Shown: piece after piece, positions 28,686-37,141 of the stretch | Layout: every line of letters begins with the position of its first letter | Position numbering within the stretch: the first letter of the stretch is position 1 | NCBI RefSeq assembly: GCF_016722895.1 | Contig: NZ_JAEQNA010000001.1 | Coordinates: forward strand, 62,001-126,000 | Length of the DNA stretch: 64,000 nucleotides | Source of the DNA: Ramlibacter aurantiacus | GTDB taxonomy: Bacteria; Pseudomonadota; Gammaproteobacteria; Burkholderiales; Burkholderiaceae_C | Reading direction: 5' to 3' | Made by a program: the position numbers and the translations under genes | Notes under the pieces: model-generated | The model's input: the letters and a program-made list of their open reading frames with translations, nothing else | Databases searched by the model: none | What the model was told of the DNA's origin: nothing

Positions 28686-29123
28686 CTAATCGGTGGAGAT
28701 CACGCCCAGCTCGTGGACGCTGCGCGCCCCCGTGGCCAGGCGCCGGACGTACTTGAAGGTGCCGGTGCCGTGGGCGCAGGGCTGGCCCTGCGCGTCCATC
28801 ACCGTGGCCTCGACGAAGGCCAGGGTGGCGGTGCGGTGCATCAGCTTGCCGTGGCAGCTCAGGGCACCCTTGGAGGGCCGCATGAAGCTGGACTTCAGTT
28901 CGATGGTCACCACGCCCATCTGCGGCTGCACACTGCGTGCGGCGCTGGCCATGGCGACGTCCAGCAGCGTCATCACCGCCCCGCCGTGCACCACGGCGAA
29001 GGAATTCAGGTGCTCGGGCCGCGGATCGAACTCCAGCCGCGACCGCCCGCCCTCGAACAGCGCCAGGCGAAATCCGAGGTGCTGGACGAATGGGATGTCG
29101 ACGCCGAAAGAAAGCTCTTCCAT
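28686..29123 (-). CDS. PaaI-type hot-dog thioesterase
   Basis: A 145-residue acyl-CoA thioesterase of the PaaI/YbdB hot-dog group: HLNSFAVVHGGAVMTLLDVA carries the HGG motif and the catalytic acid, followed by GVVTIELKSSFMRPSKG. Such enzymes release CoA from stalled acyl-CoAs. ATG 29123 lies four bases after the SDR stop and is preferred over an in-frame GTG at 29147 inside the SDR gene. Confidence 0.88.
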   Translation of the reverse strand: MEELSFGVDIPFVQHLGFRLALFEGGRSRLEFDPRPEHLNSFAVVHGGAVMTLLDVAMASAARSVQPQMGVVTIELKSSFMRPSKGALSCHGKLMHRTATLAFVEATVMDAQGQPCAHGTGTFKYVRRLATGARSVHELGVISTD

Positions 29124-29127
29124 TTGT

Positions 29128-29922
29128 TCAGCCGCCGGTGATGACACTCACGCCGCCATCGACGGCCAGCCATTGCCCGGTGATGTGCTTGCCGGCATCG
29201 GATGCAAACAGCACCGTCACGCCCTTGAGGTCCTCGTCGTCCCCCAATCGCTGCAGCGGCGCGTGCGACGCCAGCTCATCGGCGCCGAGGCGATCCAGCG
29301 TGCCGCGCGTCATCTTGCTGGGAAAGAAACCGGGGCAGATGGCATTGACATTGATGCGATGGCGCCCCCATTCGCAAGCCAGGGCGCGGGTGAAGTTGAT
29401 CACGGCACCCTTGGAGGTGTTGTAGGCCAAGGTCTGCATCTCCGGCGGATTGCCACCCAGCCCGGCAATGGAGGCGATATTGATGATGCGACCCGAGCGG
29501 CGAGGGATCATGCTGCGCCGCGCGACCTGCTGGCTGAGGATGAAGTACCCGCGCACGTTGAGGTTCATCACCTTGTCCCACGCGTCGACCGGGTGGTCCT
29601 CGGCCGGGGCGCCCCAGGCGGCGCCGGCGTTGTTGACCAGGATGTCGATGTCGCCCATGCGCTCGAGCGTCTGGTCGGCCAGGCGGCGCAGGTCGTCCTC
29701 GACCGCGCAATCAGCGGCGATCCAGCGTGCATCGATGCCGCGTTGTTGCAGGTCGGCCACCGCCTGCTCGAGCTCATCGGCTTTTCGCGCGTTGATCATC
29801 ACCCGCGCACCGGCCTCGCCCAGCGCCTGCGCCATCTGCAGGCCCAGCCCGCGCGAGCCGCCGGTGACCAGGGCGTTGCGACCCTGCAGGTCGAACAGCT
29901 GCGAAACCGTGTGAGCGCTCAT
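29128..29922 (-). CDS. Short-chain dehydrogenase/reductase
   Basis: A 264-residue SDR. The cofactor loop is GGSRGLGLQMAQALGEAGAR, the structural NNAG is in ILVNNAGAAWG, and the catalytic Ser and Tyr-x-x-x-Lys are in INIASIAG and YNTSKGAVINFTRALA. In this cluster it probably acts on a hydroxyacyl- or ketoacyl-CoA, or on a related alcohol. ATG 29922 overlaps the stop of the small membrane protein gene upstream (ATGA). Confidence 0.92.
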   Translation of the reverse strand: MSAHTVSQLFDLQGRNALVTGGSRGLGLQMAQALGEAGARVMINARKADELEQAVADLQQRGIDARWIAADCAVEDDLRRLADQTLERMGDIDILVNNAGAAWGAPAEDHPVDAWDKVMNLNVRGYFILSQQVARRSMIPRRSGRIINIASIAGLGGNPPEMQTLAYNTSKGAVINFTRALACEWGRHRINVNAICPGFFPSKMTRGTLDRLGADELASHAPLQRLGDDEDLKGVTVLFASDAGKHITGQWLAVDGGVSVITGG

Positions 29923-30149
29923 CGGGGTTGGTTCTCCGGCGGTTTGGACGAAGGCGTGGCCATGCGTGCGCGAACGAACACCCCCACGATGCCGACGATC
30001 ACGGCCAGCACGCCGGCCACGAGCATGCCCGCACCCAGCCCCGGCGCATCGCCGCGGGCGACGGCGCCGATCACGGCGATGGCGATGCCGCCGTAGATCA
30101 ACACCCAGATGGCGACCTCGATCCTTGAAACCATGCGTTGCGAAGCCAT
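29919..30149 (-). CDS. Small two-helix membrane protein
   Basis: A 76-residue protein with two hydrophobic helices (about 12-28, VAIWVLIYGGIAIAVIG, and 37-57, LGAGMLVAGVLAVIVGIVGV) and a polar tail. It is placed between thiolase and SDR genes in the same operon, with a 4-base overlap into the SDR gene and a 4-base gap from the thiolase gene. No family is recognised. Confidence 0.65.
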   Translation of the reverse strand: MASQRMVSRIEVAIWVLIYGGIAIAVIGAVARGDAPGLGAGMLVAGVLAVIVGIVGVFVRARMATPSSKPPENQPR

Positions 30150-30153
30150 ACGC

Positions 30154-31329
30154 CTACAGCACCTCGAAGACACCGGCCGCGCCCATGCCGCCGCCAATGC
30201 ACATGGTGACCGCGACGCGCTTCGCGCCGCGGCGCTTGCCCTCGATGAGCGCATGGCCGGTCAGCCGCTGGCCCGAGACGCCATACGGGTGCCCCAGCGC
30301 GATCGCGCCGCCGTTCACGTTCAGGCGCTCGGGCGGAATGCCCAGGCGGTCCATGCAGTAAAGCACCTGCACCGCGAAGGCCTCGTTCAGCTCCCAGAGG
30401 TCGATGTCCTGGACCGACACGCCCAGGCGCTGCAGCAGCTTGGGGACGGCGAACACCGGGCCGATGCCCATTTCGTCCGGCTCGCAGCCGGCCACCGCGA
30501 AGCCCAGGAAGCGGCCCAGGGGCTGCAGGCCGTTGCGGCTGGCATAGGCCTCGCTCACCACCACGCAGGCGCCGGCGCCGTCGGAGAACTGGCTGGCATT
30601 GCCGGCCGCGACCGCACCGCCCGGCATCGCCGGCCGGATGGCCGCCAGCCGCTCGGCCGTGGTGCCCTCGCGCAGGCCTTCATCCACGCTCACGGTGACT
30701 TCCCGCGTGCGCAGCCCCTGCACCTTGTCGGCCACCCCGGCGGTGATGGTGATGGGCGCGATCTCGTCGGCGAACAGCCCGGCGGCGCTCGCCGCGCAGG
30801 CCTTCTGCTGGCTGGCGGCGCCGTAGGCGTCCATGCGGTCGCGGGCGATGCCGTAGCGCCGGGCCACCTGCTCGGCCGTCTGCAGCATGTCCCAGTAGAT
30901 GGCCGGCTTCTTTCGGGCCAGCACCGGGTCGCGCAGCATGTGCTGGTTCATCTCCTGCTGCACGCACGAGATGCTCTCCACGCCGCCGGCCACGTACACC
31001 TCGCCCTCCCCCGCGGCGATGCGCTGCGCGGCCAGCGCGATGGTCTGCAGCCCCGAGGAACAGAAGCGGTTGACGGTCATGCCCGGCACCGACACCGGCA
31101 GGTCCGCCATCAGCGCGATCTGGCGCGCGATGTTGTAGCCGGTGGCGCCTTCCGGGTTGGCGCAACCCATGAGCACGTCCTCCACCTCGGCGCTTTCGAT
31201 GCCGGCGCGCTGCAACGCGTGCCGCACCACGTGCGCGCCCAGGGTGGCGCCGTGGCTCATGTTGAAGGACCCCTTCCAGCTCTTGGCGAACGGGGTGCGG
31301 GCGGTCGAGACGATGACGGCTTGGGTCAT
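30154..31329 (-). CDS. Acetyl-CoA C-acyltransferase (thiolase)
   Basis: A 391-residue thiolase that splits 3-ketoacyl-CoA. All catalytic elements are present: the nucleophile Cys in [19 protein letters not shown] (near residue 88), [18 protein letters not shown] with the base His, and [15 protein letters not shown] at the C-terminus. It follows the FadJ-like gene by 13 bases, so the two form the core of a beta-oxidation operon. Confidence 0.94.
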   Translation of the reverse strand: MTQAVIVSTARTPFAKSWKGSFNMSHGATLGAHVVRHALQRAGIESAEVEDVLMGCANPEGATGYNIARQIALMADLPVSVPGMTVNRFCSSGLQTIALAAQRIAAGEGEVYVAGGVESISCVQQEMNQHMLRDPVLARKKPAIYWDMLQTAEQVARRYGIARDRMDAYGAASQQKACAASAAGLFADEIAPITITAGVADKVQGLRTREVTVSVDEGLREGTTAERLAAIRPAMPGGAVAAGNASQFSDGAGACVVVSEAYASRNGLQPLGRFLGFAVAGCEPDEMGIGPVFAVPKLLQRLGVSVQDIDLWELNEAFAVQVLYCMDRLGIPPERLNVNGGAIALGHPYGVSGQRLTGHALIEGKRRGAKRVAVTMCIGGGMGAAGVFEVL

Positions 31330-31342
31330 GGTGCCGTGGCTT

Positions 31343-33442
<2,100 letters not shown>

Positions 33443-33555
33443 GGCGGTCCTCGGAAATGGGTTCGTGACAAGGCGTTGCGCAAAGGCGGCCGGATTCTAG
33501 GAGCCGTCCAGCCATCGTAGCCTCGGCGCGACGCCTACGCGCGTTTCTTCGACTT

Positions 33556-33690
33556 GGCCTGACGGGAACCTTTCCAGTGGCGCTTTCACTCAGCAGCGCG
33601 TGCCGCCGGTCCGCCGCCCTGACCGGCCCCAGACAGGAGAGACGATGAACCTGGACAACCCCCTCACCGGGCTTCCCGCGCAGTTTCGCC
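33556..33690 (+). repeat. Copy 1 of a 134-bp direct repeat (hrp promoter plus chaperone start)
   Basis: This segment is repeated at 34189-34321. The match covers GGCCTGAC(A/G)GGAACCTTTC, a 26-base identical block (33588-33613 and 34221-34246), the ribosome binding site ACAGGAG and the first 15 or so codons of a CesT-like chaperone. It shows that the promoter and the 5' end of chaperone gene A were duplicated. Confidence 0.8.
33565..33592 (+). promoter_or_regulatory. HrpL-type hrp box, one mismatch
   Basis: GGAACC (33565-33570), a 15-base spacer and TCACTCA (33586-33592) match the hrp box GGAACC-N15/16-CCACNNA except for T in place of the first C. It precedes the truncated chaperone frame at 33645 and the glycine-zipper gene at 33722. 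Recognition by an HrpL-type ECF sigma factor is inferred; no hrpL gene is in the window. Confidence 0.65.
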
Positions 33691-33725
33691 AATTACCAGT
33701 GGCCCATTCGAGGAGCGCTTCATGA
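33645..33725 (+). pseudogene. Truncated CesT-like chaperone start, coupled to the next gene
   Basis: A 26-codon frame, MNLDNPLTGLPAQFRQLP and then unrelated residues, matches the start of chaperone A (MTLNEALAGLNAQFRLEP). It has the same upstream promoter and ACAGGAG site. The rest of the chaperone is missing. Its TGA overlaps the ATG of the glycine-zipper gene at 33722 (ATGA), so the relic may still serve as a translated leader for that gene. Confidence 0.7.
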
Positions 33726-34159
33726 ACGCAGTCCACGGCGGGCAGCCGATGTACCAAGTCCCGGCCCAACATTCGCAAAACCGGAGTGGGAGCACCCAAG
33801 CCACACCCATTCGTGCCACGCCGAATCGGCCGCAGGAGGGATCGACCTGGGTCCGTGGCGCCGGCGCAGGGCGGATGGAACGTCCGCATTCCGGGGAAAG
33901 CTTCCTGAGTCGGATCGCGTCGAAGGATGGCACGTTCGGGCAGAAGTGCGCCTGGGTCTTGCTGCAGACGTTCAAGGGTGCGGCGGCAAGTGCCGTGGTT
34001 GGCGCGGTCGCGGGTGCCGTCGCGGGTGCCGTCGGTTATGGGGTAGGTGCGCTCCCTGGCGCCGTCGCAGGAGCGGCTCTCGGAGCGACATTCGGGGGGG
34101 GCGCCGCACTCGTCATTGCCATCGGCGAGGCGTTCACACCCCGTAGCCCTTTCGCTTGA
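33722..34159 (+). CDS. Glycine-zipper protein 1, candidate type III effector
   Basis: A 145-residue protein. Residues 1-60 are Ser/Gln/Thr/Pro-rich with no acidic residue in the first 38, as in type III secretion signals. A helix with FGQKCAWVLLQT (72-83) leads into a glycine/alanine zipper (about 87-134) broken by GVGALPGA (107-114), which suggests a membrane-inserting helical hairpin. Two paralogues follow (35119 and 35635), with identical 36-residue spacing from the Lys of the QK/EK motif to LPG. GAGGAG lies 7 bases before ATG 33722. An hrp box lies upstream. Secretion and role are inferred. Confidence 0.7.
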   Translation: MNAVHGGQPMYQVPAQHSQNRSGSTQATPIRATPNRPQEGSTWVRGAGAGRMERPHSGESFLSRIASKDGTFGQKCAWVLLQTFKGAAASAVVGAVAGAVAGAVGYGVGALPGAVAGAALGATFGGGAALVIAIGEAFTPRSPFA

Positions 34160-34188
34160 TGCCGGCTGCGGAGGCGGCCCAACCACGA

Positions 34189-34321
34189 GGCCTGACAGGA
34201 ACCTTTCGCCATCGATTCCCACTCAGCAGCGCGTGCCGCCGGTCCGCGACCTGACCGGCCTTCCACAGGAGCGACGATGACACTGAACGAAGCCCTTGCC
34301 GGGCTGAATGCGCAGTTCCGC
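34189..34321 (+). repeat. Copy 2 of the 134-bp direct repeat
   Basis: The intact counterpart of 33556-33690, with the perfect hrp box, the 26-base identical block at 34221-34246 and the true start of chaperone gene A. Confidence 0.8.
34198..34225 (+). promoter_or_regulatory. Perfect HrpL-type hrp box
   Basis: GGAACC (34198-34203), exactly 15 bases, then CCACTCA (34219-34225). This is a full match to the hrp box recognised by HrpL-type ECF sigma factors of group I hrp type III secretion systems. It lies 51 bases before the chaperone A start and probably drives the operon 34277-37141. Confidence 0.8.
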
Positions 34322-34705
34322 CTGGAGCCCTTTCCGCCCGAAGAGGACGGCCGCACCTACTACCGCTTCGACGAGGTCACCGTGGGCCTGGCCCAGGCCT
34401 TCCAGCCCGGCTTCCTGGCGGCCCGCAGCTGGGTGGGCACGGTGGGCTGCGACGACGAGGCCGCCGTCGCGAACCTGGCCCTGGCCAATCGGCGGCTGCC
34501 CTTCGCGCCCGACGCCGTCCTGGGCATCGACGGCGAAGGCGAGGTCTTCCTCGACCAGCGCATCGGCGGCGACGAGCTCACCCACGACATGCTCCTGAAC
34601 AGCCTCAGCCGATTGGTGAACGAGGCCCAGGCCTGGAAGCAGCGGCTGGCGAACGGTTCGCCAGCCGCGGAAACGAAGCCGGACATGGGAGGACTGCGCG
34701 CATGA
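34277..34705 (+). CDS. CesT-like type III secretion chaperone A
   Basis: A 142-residue acidic protein with the layout of class I type III chaperones: an N-terminal helix (LNEALAGLNAQF), a twisted sheet with DEVTVGLAQAFQPGFL and VLGIDGEGEVFLDQR, and a C-terminal helix (LLNSLSRLVNEAQAWKQRL). It is paralogous to the protein at 36073; residues 51-100 align without gaps (GTV..DD and VLG.D....VFL.QR...DE). ACAGGAG precedes ATG 34277. Its stop overlaps chaperone B (ATGA). Its cargo is probably the neighbouring glycine-zipper proteins. Confidence 0.75.
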   Translation: MTLNEALAGLNAQFRLEPFPPEEDGRTYYRFDEVTVGLAQAFQPGFLAARSWVGTVGCDDEAAVANLALANRRLPFAPDAVLGIDGEGEVFLDQRIGGDELTHDMLLNSLSRLVNEAQAWKQRLANGSPAAETKPDMGGLRA

Positions 34706-35103
34706 GCCCCGACCAAATGAACGAAGTACTGGCCGCTCATCTCGGCCTGAGCCGACTGGAACCCGGTGACCAGGGGTTCTCGATGCCGATGGAAGACGGC
34801 ACGCCCATGGAGCTGCACCTGGACGCCGAGCGCGAGTGGCTGCTGCTGCTGGCGCCCATCGGGGACTATCCGACCGGTGGCACCCACGGAAGTTATCTCG
34901 GTGGCCTGGCGGGCAACCTCGCCAGCGCCCGCAGCGGCTTGCCGGCACTCGTGTTCGATGCGGCGAACACCACCATCACCGCACGCACGGTCCTATGGCT
35001 GCCGCCCCTCGCGACCGGCCAGCTGCCCGAGCTCCTGACCGCGTTCGCCGCCTCCTGCCGGGAGCTGCGGATGCACATGCAAGCGGCACTCGCCGAGATC
35101 TGA
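34702..35103 (+). CDS. CesT-like type III secretion chaperone B
   Basis: A 133-residue protein with an N-terminal helix (MNEVLAAHLGLSRLE), strands around MPMEDGTPMELHLD and WLLLLAPIGDYP, and a C-terminal helix (LPELLTAFAASCRELRMHMQ). It resembles the protein at 36471 in the same order of strands and in the final helix. It overlaps chaperone A by 4 bases, so equal production and a heterodimer are plausible. The last codons (35074-35096) are duplicated as a relic at 35587-35609. Confidence 0.7.
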   Translation: MSPDQMNEVLAAHLGLSRLEPGDQGFSMPMEDGTPMELHLDAEREWLLLLAPIGDYPTGGTHGSYLGGLAGNLASARSGLPALVFDAANTTITARTVLWLPPLATGQLPELLTAFAASCRELRMHMQAALAEI

Positions 35104-35118
35104 AGGAAGGAGTGACGC

Positions 35119-35553
35119 ATGGATGCTGCTCGCGGAACACACGCCATACACACGCACGTCGGTTCATCACCGCCGCCGCAGTCCACATCGGCGAAGCCGA
35201 TCGAACCCAACGCCATCCGGCATCAGCAGACCACGTCTACCCTCGGCCAGGCCAGCCCGGGGCAGGCTGGGAAGAAGCCGGCCATGGACACGCTTCACGA
35301 TCTGGCGCAACTCGGTTTCGACCGCACGACCATCAAGTCGGCCACCGAGGATCAGAAGTGGAGCTACGTCAGAAGCCGCGCCCTACAGGGCGCGCTGGCG
35401 GGGGCCATGGCGGGCGCCCTGCCCGGGGCCTCGGCGGGGACACTCGTCATGGGACTGGGAACCCTTCCGGGGGCTGCGATTGGCGGCGTTGTCGGTGGGG
35501 TCATCGGCGCAGTCACGGCAGCACGTGTCGCGTGGCGGGAAGCCTTCAGGTAG
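35119..35553 (+). CDS. Glycine-zipper protein 2, candidate type III effector
   Basis: A 144-residue paralogue of the proteins at 33722 and 35635. The first 55 residues are rich in Ser, Thr, Pro, Gln and His and look disordered. The motif DQKWSYVRSRAL (79-90) replaces the FxxKC(A/S)(W/Y)V segment of its paralogues (Trp for Cys). The zipper spans about 91-135 with GLGTLPGAA at 112-120, again 36 residues after the conserved Lys. AAGGAG lies 7-8 bases before ATG 35119, and the gene is 15 bases after chaperone B. Confidence 0.7.
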   Translation: MDAARGTHAIHTHVGSSPPPQSTSAKPIEPNAIRHQQTTSTLGQASPGQAGKKPAMDTLHDLAQLGFDRTTIKSATEDQKWSYVRSRALQGALAGAMAGALPGASAGTLVMGLGTLPGAAIGGVVGGVIGAVTAARVAWREAFR

Positions 35554-35586
35554 CGGTTCACGCACGCACAAGCGGACCCGTCGACT

Positions 35587-35609
35587 CACATGCAACCGGC
35601 ACTCGCCGA
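35587..35609 (+). pseudogene. Relic of the 3' end of a chaperone B-type gene
   Basis: The 23 bases match the end of chaperone B (35074-35096) with one mismatch (AAGCGGC to AACCGGC), and each copy is followed about 25 bases later by an ATG of a glycine-zipper gene. The stop codon is not kept. This marks a lost chaperone gene in front of glycine-zipper gene 3. Confidence 0.6.
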
Positions 35610-35634
35610 CAAGCGAACGAGAGGGGCGCCACGC

Positions 35635-36039
35635 ATGACCGTCATCCAGGGCGCGCGAGCTCCCTACCCTGCGCAGGGCGGGTCGGTGCAAGGGGCCGGA
35701 CGCTGTGCGCGGTCGATTCCCTCTGAATGCTGCAGGGCTCGGTGCGCACCGCCGGCCTTGCATCAGGGCCGTGCCGCAAAGGCCGACAAGCCGGCAGCCG
35801 GAACCCTGCACTTCGATCCGCGCGCAAGCACGTTCCAGGAGAAGTGCAGCTACGTGCTGACCTACGCCATGGCCCATGCGGTGGTGGGAGCGGGGATCGG
35901 AGCTGCCCTGGGCGGCACCATGGGCCTCATCGGCGCCGGGGTCGGGGCCTTGCCGGGCGCGGTGCTCGGCGCCAAGGTGGGCGCCGTGCTGGGTGCCACC
36001 GTCGGCGCGATCGGGGGCGCGATGAAGGCCTGGGGTTAG
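35635..36039 (+). CDS. Glycine-zipper protein 3, candidate type III effector
   Basis: A 134-residue paralogue. The N-terminal 55 residues are Ala/Gly/Pro/Arg-rich and contain four Cys (24-37). STFQEKCSYVLTYAM (65-79) leads to the zipper (about 84-128) with GVGALPGAV at 102-110, 36 residues after Lys70. ATG 35635 is chosen because GAGAGGGG lies about 9 bases upstream; the longer frame from 35590 would translate the chaperone relic. It is 33 bases before chaperone C. Confidence 0.68.
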   Translation: MTVIQGARAPYPAQGGSVQGAGRCARSIPSECCRARCAPPALHQGRAAKADKPAAGTLHFDPRASTFQEKCSYVLTYAMAHAVVGAGIGAALGGTMGLIGAGVGALPGAVLGAKVGAVLGATVGAIGGAMKAWG

Positions 36040-36072
36040 CGTGACCTCGAACACCCGCGAACAGGAGCGCCC

Positions 36073-36474
36073 ATGCATCTTGCCCACCTGATGTCCCAGC
36101 TGCACGCCGATCTCCGGCTGCCGCCGCCGCAGGCGCATGCCGGCGGCACCTTCGCCTTGCGCGTGGAGCGGGTCACGGTCGACTTCAGGCCGCTGGAGGG
36201 CGAGGACGCTTTCCTCATGCAAAGTTTCCTGGGTACCGTGGACCTGGACGACAGCGAGACCCTGGCCGCGCTGCTCGAGGCCAACCAGCCCATGCCCGGG
36301 TGCGCGCGCCCGGTGCTGGGCGTGGACCTGGACAGCCGGGTGTTCCTCACCCAGCGCCTCGAAGCCGATGAGGAACTCGGCTGGCCCAGCTTCAAGTCGC
36401 AGCTGGAGGCCTTCGTGGGCTGCGCGCAGACCTGGGCGGAACGGCTCGGCGTCCTGGTGGAGGGACACGCATGA
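36073..36474 (+). CDS. CesT-like type III secretion chaperone C
   Basis: A 133-residue paralogue of chaperone A. Residues 51-100 align ungapped with it: SFLGTVDLDD and VLGVDLDSRVFLTQRLEADE. The N-terminal helix is MHLAHLMSQLHADLRL and the C-terminal helix FKSQLEAFVGCAQTWAERL. ACAGGAG precedes ATG 36073. It overlaps chaperone D by 4 bases, repeating the A-B arrangement. Confidence 0.75.
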   Translation: MHLAHLMSQLHADLRLPPPQAHAGGTFALRVERVTVDFRPLEGEDAFLMQSFLGTVDLDDSETLAALLEANQPMPGCARPVLGVDLDSRVFLTQRLEADEELGWPSFKSQLEAFVGCAQTWAERLGVLVEGHA

Positions 36475-36902
36475 ACGCAGACGCACGCCGGCTGGTGACC
36501 GACGCGGCGCAGCTGCTGGGGGTCTCGCCCTTCGCCCTGGATGCGGACGGCACCAGCGCCCTGCACTTCCCGCACGACGTCGACATCGAGCTGCGCGTCG
36601 ATGAATACGCCGAGGCCATCGACGCCCTGGCGGTCATCGGATCGCCGCCCGAGCACGCGGCGGCCGGCGCGTTCATCGGCTCGCTGCTGGTGAACCCGAT
36701 GCTGGCCGAGGCGGGCCAGCCCCACGTGGCCTGGGAACCGCACAGCCGGAACCTGCTGCTGTGCCGGGGCTTCGCCGCCTCACGCCTGACCCCCCGGCAG
36801 CTGGCCGACCAGCTGCACGCGCTGGCGACGCGATGCGATGCCTACCGTGAACACTGGCTCAGGCCGGCTGTGCCTGTCGCAGTGGCCAAGGAGATGACAT
36901 GA
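36471..36902 (+). CDS. CesT-like type III secretion chaperone D
   Basis: A 143-residue paralogue of chaperone B, with an N-terminal helix (ARRLVTDAAQLLGVSPF), strands DIELRVDEYAEAIDALAVIG and NLLLCRGFAA, and a C-terminal helix (LADQLHALATRCDAYREHW). It overlaps chaperone C (ATGA) at its start and the small gene at 36899 (ATGA) at its end, so that small gene is its most likely client or partner. Confidence 0.68.
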   Translation: MNADARRLVTDAAQLLGVSPFALDADGTSALHFPHDVDIELRVDEYAEAIDALAVIGSPPEHAAAGAFIGSLLVNPMLAEAGQPHVAWEPHSRNLLLCRGFAASRLTPRQLADQLHALATRCDAYREHWLRPAVPVAVAKEMT

Positions 36903-37141
36903 GCAGCGCTTCCATCGGGCCCGGTGGGCACGCCGGAGTGGCACGCGCCTGGCAAGGGCCGGTGCGTGCCGGCGGCGACCCGGGGCGCGTGAGTGCGAGC
37001 CCGATGCGATTGCAGCGGGCGCCCACGCCCGGTCCGTTCGTCGTCTCCCTGCAATCGGCCGTGCCCTGCGAGCCGGGGCCGCTCCCGCGCAGCCCCGAGC
37101 CGGGCCACGAGCCGTTCACACTTCCAGCCATTCGGCCCTGA
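36899..37141 (+). CDS. Small Gly/Pro/Ser-rich protein, candidate type III substrate
   Basis: An 80-residue protein with no predicted fold, rich in Gly, Pro, Ser and Arg; the start MSSASIGPGGHAGVARAWQG resembles type III secretion signals. It is translationally coupled to chaperone D (ATGA) and is the last gene of the island. It ends in a 26-base convergent overlap with livF. It lacks the glycine zipper of the other candidates, so it could be a truncated effector. Confidence 0.5.
   Translation: MSSASIGPGGHAGVARAWQGPVRAGGDPGRVSASPMRLQRAPTPGPFVVSLQSAVPCEPGPLPRSPEPGHEPFTLPAIRP

Noticed and set aside
33590..34222. Minus-strand open frame across glycine-zipper gene 1
   Set aside because: Low-complexity shadow composition, no ribosome binding site, and the plus-strand gene has paralogues and a promoter.
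33540..34280. PIP box (TTCGB-N15-TTCGB) of an HrpX/HrpB-type regulator upstream of the island
   Set aside because: TTCG-type half sites occur (33548, 34151, 34205) but no pair has 15-base spacing; the hrp box fits instead.
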